The notes under the pieces: generated by a model
The model's input: the letters and a program-made list of their open reading frames with translations, nothing else
What the model was told of the DNA's origin: nothing
Databases searched by the model: none
From: Chloroflexota bacterium
Lineage (GTDB): Bacteria > Chloroflexota > Dehalococcoidia > E44-bin15
DNA length: 64,000 nt
Direction of reading: 5' to 3'
Assembly: GCA_030604825.1 (NCBI GenBank)
Contig: JAUVVB010000004.1
Span: forward strand, 1-64,000
Program-made: the position numbers and the translations under genes
Shown: piece after piece, positions 17,566-27,142 of the stretch
Position numbering within the stretch: the stretch's first letter is position 1
Layout: every line of letters starts with the position of its first letter

Positions 17566-18407
17566 TTCGTCACCAACTTTGCCCTTTTCTGCGCCAGGGC
17601 GATGAGCTGCTGAGCGCACTCCATGGGGACATTCACTCTCCCAATGGGGGTCTCATTTGCTCCCTCAAAGCCATGAAAGTCGCTACCGCCGCAGGCGATC
17701 AGGGAGTGCTTACTGGCTAGGGCAACCAAACGATGGATGGTTTCCTGGCGGTAACCATCGTAATAGGCCTCCAAGCCCACAAGCCCGGCCGCTTTAAGCT
17801 CGAGGAGCAGCCCCTCCAGATCATCGAGGTTTGCCGGGTGTGCCAAAACGGGTAAGCCCCTTGCTCTTATCACCAGCTCCACTGCTGCCACCGGTGAAAG
17901 CCGCTCCCGTTCCGCATAGGCCGGGCCTTCACGACCAATATATCTGGTGAAGGCCTGCTGAAGGGAAGAGATATAGCCCTGCTCTAACATCGCTTGAGCG
18001 ATGTGGGGCCGCCCGATGGAGCCGCCCCCGGCTAGCTGCTTCACCCTTTCCCAATCCACCTCCATTCCCAGCCTTGCCAGCTTAGCGATCATCTTGCGTG
18101 CCCTTATCTTGCGGGAGTGGCGTAGCCTCTTCAAGGCCCGCTTAAACTCCTCGCTCTGATGATCGATGAAATAGCCCAGGATGTGAATCTCGCCACCGGG
18201 GATATCGGTGTTGATCTCCACCCCGGGGATCACCTTAAGCGGGGGGAAGGACTCCGCCGCCGCCAGGGCAGCGGCAATGCCATCTGTGGAATCGTGGTCG
18301 GTGATGGAGACCACGCTCAGCCCCTGCTTCGCCGCCAGCTGAACCACCTCCTCTGGCGTCAGCCTGCCATCGGAGGCAGTGGTATGAAGATGAAGATCGA
18401 CCCTCAT
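17562..18407 (-). CDS. PHP-domain phosphoesterase (YciV/RnaAM-like)
   Basis: 281 residues. It begins with the PHP metal motif D-L-H-L-H (4-8), then S-D-G, T-D-H-D-S-T (36-41), G-V-E-I-N, H-I-L-G-Y, A-H-P at about 200 and G-G-S-D-F-H near 240. This is the complete set of ligands for a trinuclear centre. Relatives include 3',5'-nucleotide phosphatase and 5'-3' exoribonuclease RnaAM. Location between ymdB and a hydrolase in the rny operon suggests RNA or nucleotide turnover, by inference. The ATG overlaps the ymdB stop (ATGA). Confidence 0.88.
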   Translation of the reverse strand: MRVDLHLHTTASDGRLTPEEVVQLAAKQGLSVVSITDHDSTDGIAAALAAAESFPPLKVIPGVEINTDIPGGEIHILGYFIDHQSEEFKRALKRLRHSRKIRARKMIAKLARLGMEVDWERVKQLAGGGSIGRPHIAQAMLEQGYISSLQQAFTRYIGREGPAYAERERLSPVAAVELVIRARGLPVLAHPANLDDLEGLLLELKAAGLVGLEAYYDGYRQETIHRLVALASKHSLIACGGSDFHGFEGANETPIGRVNVPMECAQQLIALAQKRAKLVTK

Positions 18408-19177
18408 TTCTCCTCTACTTGTCTATCGATTCGGGCAATCCCTGTTGCCTTTCCGCTGCTCTCATCCACCTCCACCAGAACGGAATTGAGGATAATGTCT
18501 CCCTTGCCCACCGATAGCCGGTGGGGAAGCTGGGTGAGAAACCTCCTGATCGCCGCTTCGCTATCATCCCCGATCACCGAATCAATGGGGCCGGTCATGC
18601 CTACATCGCTGATGAAGGCAGTGCCCTTGGGCAGAAGACGAGCATCGATGGTGCCTACATGGGTATGGGTTCCCAGTATAGCGCTTACCCTGCCATCCAG
18701 ATACCATCCCAGGGCGGCCTTCTCCGAGGTGGCCTCACCGTGAAAATCGACCACCACTATCGGGGGCCTATCGGTGAGTTCCTGCAGAAGGCGATCCATG
18801 GCCCGGAAAGGGCAATCGAAGTTGCCTATAAAAACTCGCCCCACCAGGTTAACCACCAGCACGCCCCACTTTACCAGGTAGCCACGGCCGGGAACGCCTG
18901 GTGGGTAGTTTAAGGGGCGCACGATGGCGAGCTCACCATCAAGGGAGGGCAGGATCTCCTTATGATCCCAGATGTGGTTTCCTGAAGTGAGCACATCGAC
19001 CCCGGAAGCCAAAAGCTCCTCTGCCGTCTCCCTGGTCAGGCCCAGCCCCCCAGCGGCGTTTTCACCATTGGCAATGACCAGGTCAACCCCATATTCTCGG
19101 CGCAAACCTGGCACCATAGCCCTGACCGCCCTTCTGCCAGGCCTACCCACCACGTCGCCAACCATGAGGATTCGCAC
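18404..19177 (-). CDS. ymdB: YmdB-type metallophosphoesterase
   Basis: 257 residues, the normal length for the TIGR00282 family (2',3'-cyclic-nucleotide 2'-phosphodiesterase). Di-metal ligands are visible: V-G-D-V-V-G (6-11), N-G-E-N-A-A (37-42), G-N-H-I-W-D (66-71), D-F-H-G-E-A-T (about 144-150) and G-T-H-T-H-V-G-T (about 169-176). The order recA-rny-ymdB is the conserved Bacillus-like arrangement. GGGAG precedes the ATG, eight bases after the rny stop. Confidence 0.94.
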   Translation of the reverse strand: MRILMVGDVVGRPGRRAVRAMVPGLRREYGVDLVIANGENAAGGLGLTRETAEELLASGVDVLTSGNHIWDHKEILPSLDGELAIVRPLNYPPGVPGRGYLVKWGVLVVNLVGRVFIGNFDCPFRAMDRLLQELTDRPPIVVVDFHGEATSEKAALGWYLDGRVSAILGTHTHVGTIDARLLPKGTAFISDVGMTGPIDSVIGDDSEAAIRRFLTQLPHRLSVGKGDIILNSVLVEVDESSGKATGIARIDRQVEEK

Positions 19178-19185
19178 CGCTCTCC

Positions 19186-20724
19186 CTATTTGGCGTAGTC
19201 CGTTGCCCTAGTCTCCCTGATAACGGTGACCTTTATCTGACCAGGATACGCCAGCGTCTCCTCGATCTTCTTCGCCATATCTCGGGCAAGCCTCATTGCC
19301 TCCAGGTCATCTACCTCCGTTGGCTTGACCATAATCCGAATCTCACGGCCTGCCTGGATGGCATAGGATTTCTCCACCCCGGGGAAGCCATTGGCCAGGT
19401 TCTCCAGGGCCTCCAGGCGCTTGAGGTAATGCTCCAGGGATTCCCTTCTCGCCCCCGGTCTCCCCCCGCTGATGGCATCGGCAGCGGAGACGATGAACCC
19501 CATCACGCTCATGGAGCCAGCCTCCCCGTGGTGCTCGGCGATGGCACTTGCCAACTCTTCGGAGGTATCCAGTTGCTTCACCAGCTCGGTGCCGATCTGG
19601 GCATGGGACCCCTCCACATGAAAGTCCACCGCCTTGCCGATGTCGTGAAGCAGCCCCGCTTTCTTGGCCAGATCAACCTTTGCCCCTATCTCGGAGGCTA
19701 TCATGCCGGCGAGGTGAGCCACCTCGATGCTGTGAAGCAGCACGTTCTGCCCATAGCTAAAGCGATACTTGAGCTGACCTAGAAGCTTGATCAGCTCAGG
19801 GTGAAGCCCGGCCACCCCTGCCTGGTATGCCGCCTGCTCTCCTTCGGTCTGAATGGTCTCCTCCACCTCAGCCCTCGCCTTTTCCACCATCTCCTCGATG
19901 CGGGCGGGATGAATTCTGCCATCGAGGATGAGCCTTTCCAGGGCGATACGGGCGACCTCACGGCGCACCGGATCAAAGCTGGAGATGGTCACCGCCTCCG
20001 GGGTGTCATCGATGATGAGGTCAACGCCGGTGGCGTTCTCCAGCGCCCGGATATTGCGCCCCTCCCTGCCGATGAGGCGCCCCTTCATCTCATCGCTGGG
20101 CAGCGGAACTACGGAGACGGTGGTCTCCGATACCACATCGGTGGCGCAGCGCTGAATGGCCTGGGCGATGGTCTCCCGAGCCCGCTCATCGGCCTCCTGC
20201 TTCAGCTCTGCCTCCATCTCCCGAACGCGACGGGACACATCCTCTCTGACCTCATCCTCCATGGCCTTGATCAGGTGTTCCTTGGCCTCGGCGCTGGACA
20301 TCCCGGAGATGAGCTCCAGCTGCTGGATCTGCTTTCGCCTCAGCTCCTGAAGGTGAGCCTTTTGCCCTTCCGCCTCCTTCTCCTTGGCAGCCAGGCTACG
20401 CTCGCGGCGGTCCAAGGCCTCGTACTTTCGGTCGAGATTCTCCTCCTTTTGGGAAAGCCGCCTTTCCTGACGATGGAGCTCGCTACGACGTTCATTGATC
20501 TCCGCCTCCGCCTGAGACTTGATCTTTAACGCTTCCTCCTTGGCCTCAAGGAGAGCCTCCTTGTGCTTGGTTTTGGCATCGACAAGGAGCTTTCCGGCCT
20601 CCTTCTCGGCCACCCTGACCCGGCGACCTATTATCACCTGCCAGGTGGCAAAGGCAACAAAGCCGCCAATGGCGAATCCACCCAGGGTGGCAACTATTAA
20701 TAGGAATATATTTATAGTTTCCAC
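19186..20724 (-). CDS. rny: Ribonuclease Y
   Basis: 512 residues, the family length. An N-terminal membrane anchor (about 4-27) is followed by a long Glu/Lys/Arg coiled coil (about 30-190), a KH RNA-binding domain with G-R-E-G-R-N-I (about 219-225), and an HD domain with G-L-L-H-D-I-G-K (metal-binding His-Asp). Rny starts bulk mRNA decay at the membrane. The start codon is GTG, with GGGGGTG seven bases upstream. It lies between recX and ymdB. Confidence 0.96.
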   Translation of the reverse strand: METINIFLLIVATLGGFAIGGFVAFATWQVIIGRRVRVAEKEAGKLLVDAKTKHKEALLEAKEEALKIKSQAEAEINERRSELHRQERRLSQKEENLDRKYEALDRRERSLAAKEKEAEGQKAHLQELRRKQIQQLELISGMSSAEAKEHLIKAMEDEVREDVSRRVREMEAELKQEADERARETIAQAIQRCATDVVSETTVSVVPLPSDEMKGRLIGREGRNIRALENATGVDLIIDDTPEAVTISSFDPVRREVARIALERLILDGRIHPARIEEMVEKARAEVEETIQTEGEQAAYQAGVAGLHPELIKLLGQLKYRFSYGQNVLLHSIEVAHLAGMIASEIGAKVDLAKKAGLLHDIGKAVDFHVEGSHAQIGTELVKQLDTSEELASAIAEHHGEAGSMSVMGFIVSAADAISGGRPGARRESLEHYLKRLEALENLANGFPGVEKSYAIQAGREIRIMVKPTEVDDLEAMRLARDMAKKIEETLAYPGQIKVTVIRETRATDYAK

Positions 20725-20820
20725 AGCCCTTCACCCCCTATTATCTGGAGCTTTCCGTCAACACCATCTTGATTATCCCCACATTAAACCCCTTATCCAA
20801 AGCTATGTCAAGGCGATTTG

Positions 20821-21447
20821 CTATCTGGACTCCCACCATAGCCGCTCCACAGTGTGCCTTATCACCTCGTAATCGAAGCCCCGCCTGCGGAGGAAGGCAC
20901 CCAGCTTTCGGCTGAAGGTATCATGGTCCTCCCTGGCCCAAAGGCGAACCTTCCTAGAGGCTGCGCGATAGGCGCTATCCTCCTCATCGATCCCCTCCAT
21001 CACCTCCGCCACCAGCTGGGGGTCAACCCCCTTCTGCCTCAGCTCAAGCTGGAGCAGCCTCCTGCCCCGGGGGCTATGGGAATCCCGATTCTCCCTCCAA
21101 AAACGGGCGAAGGCCACATCATCTACCATATTCCTTTCCTTCAGCCAAAGGAGAACCCGGTCGGTGATTTCCTCATCAAATCTTCGCTTCAGCCTCAGCC
21201 TCAGCCTCATCTCCGCCTCACTGCGGGGACGGTAGCTGAGGAGGCGCAGGGCAGCGTTGACGCCCTTTTGAAAGAGGTCAGCCCTGCCCAGCTCCTCTAA
21301 CTGGGAATCGGTTAGCATCTGGCCTAGCTTGAGACCCCTCTCTTCCACCACCTCCATCCCCAGGCTGAAGGCGAAGGCACCATTGAGGAAGACGTTCACC
21401 CGATCCTTCCCCCTCTTTTGAGCTTCAATGGCGGTTATGGTCTTCAT
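20821..21447 (-). CDS. recX: Regulatory protein RecX
   Basis: 208 residues made of RecX three-helix repeats, with R-P-R-S-E-A-E-M-R-L-R-L and D-D-V-A-F-A-R-F-W as family landmarks. It modulates RecA filaments. I chose the ATG at 21445-21447. The frame extends upstream, but that extension lies within the terminator hairpin (21460-21491) and has no ribosome site, whereas GAGG precedes this ATG. It is immediately downstream of recA. Confidence 0.88.
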   Translation of the reverse strand: MKTITAIEAQKRGKDRVNVFLNGAFAFSLGMEVVEERGLKLGQMLTDSQLEELGRADLFQKGVNAALRLLSYRPRSEAEMRLRLRLKRRFDEEITDRVLLWLKERNMVDDVAFARFWRENRDSHSPRGRRLLQLELRQKGVDPQLVAEVMEGIDEEDSAYRAASRKVRLWAREDHDTFSRKLGAFLRRRGFDYEVIRHTVERLWWESR

Positions 21448-21459
21448 CGCCTCAAACAT

Positions 21460-21491
21460 AAAAAGGCCGGGCAACTACTCCCAGCCTTTTT
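21460..21491 (-). terminator. Intrinsic terminator between recA and recX
   Basis: Read leftward: A5, GGCTGGG, an eight-base loop, CCCGGCC, T5. The stem has seven pairs including one G-U. The reverse direction also has a T-run. Some read-through must feed recX, whose start lies 13 bases further, as is known for E. coli recA-recX. Confidence 0.8.
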
Positions 21492-21545
21492 CGCTCCGGG
21501 GCGAGGCTTATACTAACCAGTTTCCGCTATCTGGGCATCAGCACT

Positions 21546-22538
21546 TCAGGTGGTGAAGACAATGGCCCTGATCTGCTTTTCCATCTCCTCGGTGAGCTCT
21601 TTATGCTGCCTCAGGTATTGCTTGACGTTCTCCCTTCCTTGACCAAGGCGGGTTTCACCAAAGGAGTAAAAGGCGCCCATCTTCTTCACCAATCCGGTCT
21701 CCACCCCAAGATCGAGGAGGTTTCCCTCTTTGCTTATCCCGTGGTCAAACATTATGTCAAATTCGGTGCTCTTGAAGGGAGGAGCAACCTTGCTCTTTAC
21801 CACCTTGGCTCTCACCCGACTACCTATGACCTCAGCACCCTCCTTGATGGCTTCCACCCTCCTCAGGTCGATCCTCACCGAGCTGTAGAACTTCAGCGCC
21901 CTACCCCCTGGGGTGACCTCGGGATTGCCGAAGAAAACCCCCACCTTTTCCCGCAATTGGTTGATGAATATCACCGCAGTGGATGAACGGTGAATGGCGG
22001 CTGCCAACTTTCTCAGTGCCTGGGACATGAGCCGAGCCTGTAGCCCCATGTGAGCCTCCCCCATCTCCCCCTCCAGCTCAGCCCTGGGCACCAGGGCAGC
22101 CACGCTATCGATGACCACCACGTCCACTGCGGCGCTGCGCACCAATGCCTCAGTGATCTCCAGAGCCTGCTCCCCGGTATCTGGCTGGGATAACCATAGC
22201 TCATCTACCTTGACACCGCAGTTGGCGGCATATGCAGAATCAAAAGCATGTTCCACATCGATATAGGCGGCCTCGCCACCGCGACGTTGAGCCTCGGCGA
22301 TGACGTGAAGTGCCAGCGTCGATTTCCCTGTCATCTCCGGGCCAAAGATCTCGGTGACCCTACCCCTGGGAATGCCGCCAATGCCAAGGGCGAGGTCCAG
22401 GGAGAGGGCACCGGTGGGGATGGCATCCACCGCCATCATGATAGATGCCTCCCCCAGTCTCATGATCGCCCCCTTACCAAATTGCTTCTCGATCTGGCTT
22501 ATCGCCAGCTCAAGGGCCTTCTTCTTCTCCGTAGCCAT
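21546..22538 (-). CDS. recA: Recombinase RecA
   Basis: 330 residues, slightly shorter than E. coli RecA because the acidic tail is absent. Walker A reads G-P-E-M-T-G-K-S-T instead of the near-universal G-P-E-S-S-G-K-T-T. Walker B is [10 protein letters not shown]. Loop L2 ([16 protein letters not shown]) and G-G-R-A-L-K-F-Y are present. The usual D-A-E-H-A-L-D reads D-V-E-H-A-F-D. The start ATG at 22536-22538 follows GGGGCGAG; the longer frame would begin inside the promoter. Confidence 0.96.
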   Translation of the reverse strand: MATEKKKALELAISQIEKQFGKGAIMRLGEASIMMAVDAIPTGALSLDLALGIGGIPRGRVTEIFGPEMTGKSTLALHVIAEAQRRGGEAAYIDVEHAFDSAYAANCGVKVDELWLSQPDTGEQALEITEALVRSAAVDVVVIDSVAALVPRAELEGEMGEAHMGLQARLMSQALRKLAAAIHRSSTAVIFINQLREKVGVFFGNPEVTPGGRALKFYSSVRIDLRRVEAIKEGAEVIGSRVRAKVVKSKVAPPFKSTEFDIMFDHGISKEGNLLDLGVETGLVKKMGAFYSFGETRLGQGRENVKQYLRQHKELTEEMEKQIRAIVFTT

Positions 22539-22576
22539 CTCGCCCCTTGGTGTCAAGAAATCAACGATATTAGCGT

Positions 22577-22605
22577 ATGATAGCACAGCCCTCCGGCTAA
22601 AACAA
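22577..22605 (-). promoter_or_regulatory. Promoter of recA
   Basis: Minus-strand TTGTTT (complement of 22600-22605), 17 bases, TATCAT (complement of 22577-22582). The -35 sits beside the nadE stop codon. I see no obvious palindromic SOS box. Confidence 0.6.
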
Positions 22606-22609
22606 GGGG

Positions 22610-23329
22610 TCAGAAGGGTGGGATTAAGGGGGTTGATCTTTTATGGGCGCTTGCTGCCATCATCATCTCCACCATTTTCCTTATCCCCTCCTCAGCTTCC
22701 CCGGTGGCCAGATAGCGGTCCAGCTCCTCGTAGCTTAGCCCCATCTCCCCCTCATCGGTCTGACCCTCCCACAGTCCCGCCGATGGGGGCTTCTCTATGA
22801 TCTCCCTGGGGATGCCCAGATGCAGGGCCAGTTCCTTGACCTGGCTCTTCAACAGATTCCCCAGGGGCAGGATATCAACCCCACCATCGCCGTATTTGGT
22901 GAAGTAGCCCACGGAGAGCTCGCTCCTGTTTCCGGTGCCCACCACCAGATAGCTGAGGCGATTGGCCAGGTAGTACAGGGTGACCATCCTCAGCCTCACC
23001 TTCACGTTGGCCTCAGCCATCCTCTTGGTAGCGGGCTCATATTCGCCGCCGAGCACCTTCGTCAGGGATTCGAAGGCATCCTCCAAGTTGATGGTCTTGG
23101 TTTGGATCTGGAATTTGCGGGCCACATCCCGGGCATGCTCGATATCGGTCTCATTGCTATAGCAGGGCATGATCACCCCCAGGGAGCTCTGGGGGAAGGC
23201 ACGCTGGCACAGTGCCCCCACCACCGCTGAGTCAAGGCCGCCGCTCAGGCCAAACACCACCCCCCCACGCCCCGCCCTCTTTACCTGCTCCCTTATCCAA
23301 AGCACCAGTTTATCGGCTAGCTGCTTCAT
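22610..23329 (-). CDS. nadE: NH3-dependent NAD+ synthetase
   Basis: 239 residues, ammonia-dependent NadE with no glutaminase domain. The pyrophosphate loop S-G-G-L-D-S-A-V-V lies around residues 29-37. [19 protein letters not shown] and E-K-P-P-S-A-G-L-W are diagnostic for deamido-NAD binding. It makes NAD+ from deamido-NAD+, ATP and ammonia. I prefer ATG 23329 over the TTG five codons earlier, and neither has a strong ribosome site. Confidence 0.93.
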   Translation of the reverse strand: MKQLADKLVLWIREQVKRAGRGGVVFGLSGGLDSAVVGALCQRAFPQSSLGVIMPCYSNETDIEHARDVARKFQIQTKTINLEDAFESLTKVLGGEYEPATKRMAEANVKVRLRMVTLYYLANRLSYLVVGTGNRSELSVGYFTKYGDGGVDILPLGNLLKSQVKELALHLGIPREIIEKPPSAGLWEGQTDEGEMGLSYEELDRYLATGEAEEGIRKMVEMMMAASAHKRSTPLIPPF

Positions 23330-23338
23330 GGGGAAAAC

Positions 23339-23368
23339 TTGCACCAGTTAGTCTTGTTGAAGTATACT
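23339..23368 (+). promoter_or_regulatory. Candidate promoter of the ABC exporter
   Basis: TTGCAC (23339-23344), 18 bases, TATACT (23363-23368), 33 bases upstream of the ATPase gene. It overlaps the divergent nadE 5' end. Confidence 0.5.
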
Positions 23369-23401
23369 CCTCCCTGACCTTGGAAGTCAAAGGGGAAGGC
23401 G

Positions 23402-24475
23402 ATGGAAAGCACGATCCTTATCATACTGGTGGTGGCCATCGTGGTTTTCCTGGCGCTTCGCATCCTGCTTCGAGTTTACCTCAAGCGCCGTATGGAGGGA
23501 CGGGGGGCAGAGGAGGTGGCTCCGCCAGACATAAAAAGGGCACCCCCTATCGAGGAGGCTACTGCACCCCGTGATGGCGGGAATACGGTGGAGATATCGC
23601 ATCTCTATAAGTCCTTTGGCGGGGTTCAGGTAGTTAGGGATGTTTCCTTCACCCTGGCACCGGGCGAGGTCCTCGGCCTGGTGGGGCCCAATGGGGCAGG
23701 CAAGACCACCACCATCAGGATGCTCATGGACATCATAAAGCCCGATGCGGGGGAGATAAAGGTCTTTGGCCAGCCCCTGGAGGAGGGCACCAAGAACAGG
23801 GTAGGCTACCTGCCTGAGGAGAGGGGACTTTACCGCAAGATGAGGGTCTCCGATTCCATGGTTTATCTCGCTATGTTGAAGGATGTGAATTCCACCATAG
23901 CCAGGGGGCGAGCAACGGAGCTTTTGCGCCAGATGGACATGCTCCCCCATAAGGATAAAAAGATAAACGAGCTCAGCCGCGGCATGGGGCAGATAATTCA
24001 ATTTCTGGTCACCATCCTCCACAACCCTGAGCTGGTGGTCCTGGACGAGCCCTTCGCCGGCCTCGACCCGGTGAACCGGCAGCTGCTCAAGGATATAGTG
24101 CTGGAGCGCAAGGGGCAGGGGAAGGCCATCATCCTCAGCACCCATATGATGAACGAGGTGGAGGAGATGTGCGACCGAGTCCTGATGATCGATAATGGGC
24201 GCGTCGTCCTCTATGGAGACCTGAGGGAGATAAAATGGCAATACCGGAATAACTCGGTCTTTGTGGAGTGCCAGGGTGAAATCGGCGAGTTAGAGGGGAT
24301 TGTGGGCAGAAAGGATCATGGTAACTATGTGGAGCTATTTCTGGATGGCGAGGTCTCTCCTCAAAAGATACTCAGCCAGCTTATGGAGAAGAACATCCCG
24401 GTCGACCGCTTCCAGGTTTCCACCCCATCGCTAAATGAGATATTCCTTCAGGTTGTGGGGCGGGGAAATGAATAA
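23402..24475 (+). CDS. Membrane-anchored ABC transporter ATPase (NatA-like)
   Basis: 357 residues. An N-terminal transmembrane helix (about 5-25) and a linker precede the ABC domain, which is unusual because NatA-type ATPases normally lack an anchor. Walker A G-P-N-G-A-G-K-T-T (about 98-106), Walker B V-V-L-D-E-P-F-A-G-L-D and H-loop S-T-H are intact. The signature is L-S-R-G-M-G-Q rather than L-S-G-G-Q. A DrrA-like C-terminal extension follows. It pairs with the downstream permease, overlapping by eight bases. The substrate is unknown; Na+ or drug export is typical of the subfamily. Confidence 0.88.
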   Translation: MESTILIILVVAIVVFLALRILLRVYLKRRMEGRGAEEVAPPDIKRAPPIEEATAPRDGGNTVEISHLYKSFGGVQVVRDVSFTLAPGEVLGLVGPNGAGKTTTIRMLMDIIKPDAGEIKVFGQPLEEGTKNRVGYLPEERGLYRKMRVSDSMVYLAMLKDVNSTIARGRATELLRQMDMLPHKDKKINELSRGMGQIIQFLVTILHNPELVVLDEPFAGLDPVNRQLLKDIVLERKGQGKAIILSTHMMNEVEEMCDRVLMIDNGRVVLYGDLREIKWQYRNNSVFVECQGEIGELEGIVGRKDHGNYVELFLDGEVSPQKILSQLMEKNIPVDRFQVSTPSLNEIFLQVVGRGNE

Positions 24476-25685
24476 GACCTGGATCATCGCCAAACAGGAG
24501 TTTTTGACCACCATAAGGAGGATCTCCTATATCCTGATCACCATAAGCTTCCCCGTTCTGGCACTTTTGGGGATACTCATCTATCAGGGGGTGGTGCACT
24601 GGGCTGTTCCCCCTGCCCCTGAGCAACAGAAGATTGGCTATGTGGACGAGACGGGGATGTTCACCGACTATACCAGCCAACCGGGGGTTCTTTTCCTGCC
24701 TTATGCCACCGAGGCGGAGGCCAGGGATGTCTTGGTCAATGGGGATATTGGCGAGTATTTTATCATTCCCGATGATTATCTTGCCACCGGGCAGATCACC
24801 AGGTACACCACGAAGCGGGAACTGGGGCTGCCGGAAGCCACCATAGAGCGCATGGAGGACTTTCTCATCTCCAATCTGCTCGCCGGGGAGGCCAGTGAGC
24901 AGGTTCTGGAGCGGGCAAAGACGCCGCTAATACCGATGTCCTACAGGTTGGATCCAGAAACGGGGGAAATCGTGCCCCCGGAGAGCGTGTTTGCCGCCTT
25001 CGGCCTGCCCTACATCTTTGCCATTCTATTCATGTTCTCCCTCTTCTTCTCCTCGGGGTTTTTGCTTCAGGGGGTTGCTGAGGAGAAGGAGAACCGACTC
25101 ATTGAAATCCTGCTGTCCTCGGTTTCCGCAAGGCAACTCTTGAGCGGGAAGGTGCTTGGGCTCGGTGCCGCCGGACTTTTGCAAATCGTGGTCTGGCTTG
25201 CCACAGCAGTGATACTCGCTGCCATCGCCTCAGCCACCATCCTCCCCCTCACCGGGCTCACCATCCCCATCGGCCTCATAATCTTCGGCATCATCTACTT
25301 CATCCTGGGCTATCTGCTCTTCGGCATAATGATGGCCGGCCTGGGCTCCATCGGCTCTACCGCCAGGGAGAGCAGCCAGTGGACGGCGATCGTCGTCCTG
25401 CCGGCAGTAGTCCCGCTGATGCTCATCAGCGTTATCGTCACCCAGCCCAATGGTATCGTCTCCACCGTGCTCACCCTCTTCCCCCCCACCGCCCCGATAA
25501 CGGCGGTGATGAGGCTCAGCATCGCCTCGCTCCCCGCCTGGGAGCTTGTGCTCAGCCTTTTCGTACTCGTTGCTTCTGTTATTGGGGCTATGTGGTTAGC
25601 ATCAAGGGTGTTCAGGGTATGCCTGTTGATGTACGGCAAGAGGCCCAGCCTGAGGGAAATCTGGCGATACGTCAGGGAGGGCTAG
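24468..25685 (+). CDS. ABC-2 type permease (NatB-like)
   Basis: 405 residues: one N-terminal membrane helix, a large extracytoplasmic domain (about 50-185), then five to six helices, the ABC-2/NatB layout. E-E-K-E-N-R-L-I-E-I-L-L-S-S is the conserved coupling-helix motif of this family. The ATG at 24468 lies inside the end of the ATPase gene; an upstream in-frame start would overlap it further. It ends two bases from the convergent glnA stop. It forms an exporter with the preceding ATPase. Confidence 0.9.
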   Translation: MNKTWIIAKQEFLTTIRRISYILITISFPVLALLGILIYQGVVHWAVPPAPEQQKIGYVDETGMFTDYTSQPGVLFLPYATEAEARDVLVNGDIGEYFIIPDDYLATGQITRYTTKRELGLPEATIERMEDFLISNLLAGEASEQVLERAKTPLIPMSYRLDPETGEIVPPESVFAAFGLPYIFAILFMFSLFFSSGFLLQGVAEEKENRLIEILLSSVSARQLLSGKVLGLGAAGLLQIVVWLATAVILAAIASATILPLTGLTIPIGLIIFGIIYFILGYLLFGIMMAGLGSIGSTARESSQWTAIVVLPAVVPLMLISVIVTQPNGIVSTVLTLFPPTAPITAVMRLSIASLPAWELVLSLFVLVASVIGAMWLASRVFRVCLLMYGKRPSLREIWRYVREG

Positions 25686-25686
25686 C

Positions 25687-27018
25687 TTACAGGATGGGGA
25701 GATACCTCTTTAATTCATAGTCGGTAACCTGGCTGCGGTAATTATTCCACTCTATTTCCTTGTTCTTGATGAAGCTGTCAAAGAGGTGATCGCCGAGGCA
25801 TCTCCTCACCAGCTCGCTGTCCTTGGTCAACTGAATTGCCTCCCACAGGCTTCCGGGCAGGGTTCCGACCTCCCTTTGCTTCCTCTGCTCCTCGCTCATC
25901 TCAAATACGTTCTCCTCCACCGGGTGGGGAAGCTCATATTCCTTTTCCACCCCCTCCAGCCCTGCTGCCAGCATAACGCTGAAGACGAGGTAGGGGTTAC
26001 ATGCCGGGTCGGGGGACCTGAATTCCACCCTGGTCTCGTTTTCCCTTCCTGGCTTATACTCCGGCACCCGGATCAGATCGGAGCGGTTCCTTCTGGCCCA
26101 GGTGATATAGACCGGGGCTTCATAGCCAGGGATCAGCCTCTTGTAGGAATTCACCCACTGGCAGGTGACTGCGGTGATCTCAGGGGCGTGCCTTAATAAG
26201 CCGGCGATATAGTGCCTGGCGGTCTTGGATAGGTGCTGCTCATCATCCTTATTGAAGAAGGCATTGCGCTCGCCCCTAAACAGCGATTGGTGTACATGCA
26301 TGCCGTTGCCGTTTGCGGCGAAGATGGGCTTGGGCATAAAGGTAGCGTAGACGCCGTGTTTCATTGCCACCTCCTTGACCACTAGGCGGTAGGTCATCAC
26401 GCTATCGGCCATGGTCAAGGCATCGGCATACTTTAGGTCGATCTCGTGCTGGCTGGTGGCAACCTCGTGGTGGCTGAACTCCACCTTGATGCCCAGTGCC
26501 TCCAGGGCAAGTACCGTTTCCTGCCTCAGCTCGCTGGCCACATCCAGCGGGGTGAGGTCGAAATAGCCCCCTTCATCCAGGGGCTTTGTGCTCTGAGAAT
26601 CCTCAAAGTAGAAATACTCCAGCTCCGGTCCTACATAGAAGGTATAACCGAGGTCGGCAGCCTTTTTGAGGTTCCTCTTCAATATATATCGGGGGTCACC
26701 TTCAAAGGGTTGACCTCCGGGCAAGAGGATGTCACAGAACATCCTGGCCACCCCCCTCTCCATATGCTTCACCGGAAATATCTGGCAGGTAGCGGGGTCG
26801 GGCAGGGCCACCATGTCGCTCTCATCGATCCTGGCAAAGCCCTGGATAGAGGAGCCATCAAAGCCCATCCCCCTTTCCAGCGCCTCCTCCAGCTCCTCCA
26901 CAGTGATGGCAAAGCTTTTCAAAAAGCCCAGGATATCGGTGAACCAAAGCCTGATGAATTTCACATCATGCTCCTTTGCCTCCCTGAGCACATCCTGCTT
27001 ACTCTTGTCTGCAGCCAT
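25687..27018 (-). CDS. glnA: Glutamine synthetase, type I
   Basis: 443 residues, the short GSI-alpha length. G-F-D-G-S-S-I-Q-G-F is near residue 50; the metal-binding E-L-E-Y-F-Y-F, N-G-N-G-M-H-V-H-Q-S-L and R-V-E-F-R-S-P-D-P-A follow. The Tyr-containing adenylylation loop of GSI-beta is absent, so control by product or by a repressor is more likely than by GlnE. It fixes ammonium into glutamine. I chose ATG 27016-27018 with GGAGGTGG upstream; the longer frame extends through the promoter. Confidence 0.95.
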   Translation of the reverse strand: MAADKSKQDVLREAKEHDVKFIRLWFTDILGFLKSFAITVEELEEALERGMGFDGSSIQGFARIDESDMVALPDPATCQIFPVKHMERGVARMFCDILLPGGQPFEGDPRYILKRNLKKAADLGYTFYVGPELEYFYFEDSQSTKPLDEGGYFDLTPLDVASELRQETVLALEALGIKVEFSHHEVATSQHEIDLKYADALTMADSVMTYRLVVKEVAMKHGVYATFMPKPIFAANGNGMHVHQSLFRGERNAFFNKDDEQHLSKTARHYIAGLLRHAPEITAVTCQWVNSYKRLIPGYEAPVYITWARRNRSDLIRVPEYKPGRENETRVEFRSPDPACNPYLVFSVMLAAGLEGVEKEYELPHPVEENVFEMSEEQRKQREVGTLPGSLWEAIQLTKDSELVRRCLGDHLFDSFIKNKEIEWNNYRSQVTDYELKRYLPIL

Positions 27019-27049
27019 CGATTTCCACCTCCATCGGTTTAACTTACCC

Positions 27050-27078
27050 AGTATAACAAAAATGGGGGGAATTTTGAA
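27050..27078 (-). promoter_or_regulatory. Candidate promoter of glnA
   Basis: Minus-strand TTCAAA (complement of 27073-27078), 17 bases, TATACT (complement of 27050-27055), 32 bases upstream of the ATG. The -35 is weak. Confidence 0.45.
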
Positions 27079-27142
27079 TAAAAAGCAACATCGACTGCCA
27101 AAGTCAGGGGTGATACAATATCTTTGTATTTGGGGGAGAGCA

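Noticed and set aside
22539-22610. LexA/SOS operator at recA
   Set aside because: No convincing palindrome of the Gram-positive or E. coli type was seen around the promoter.
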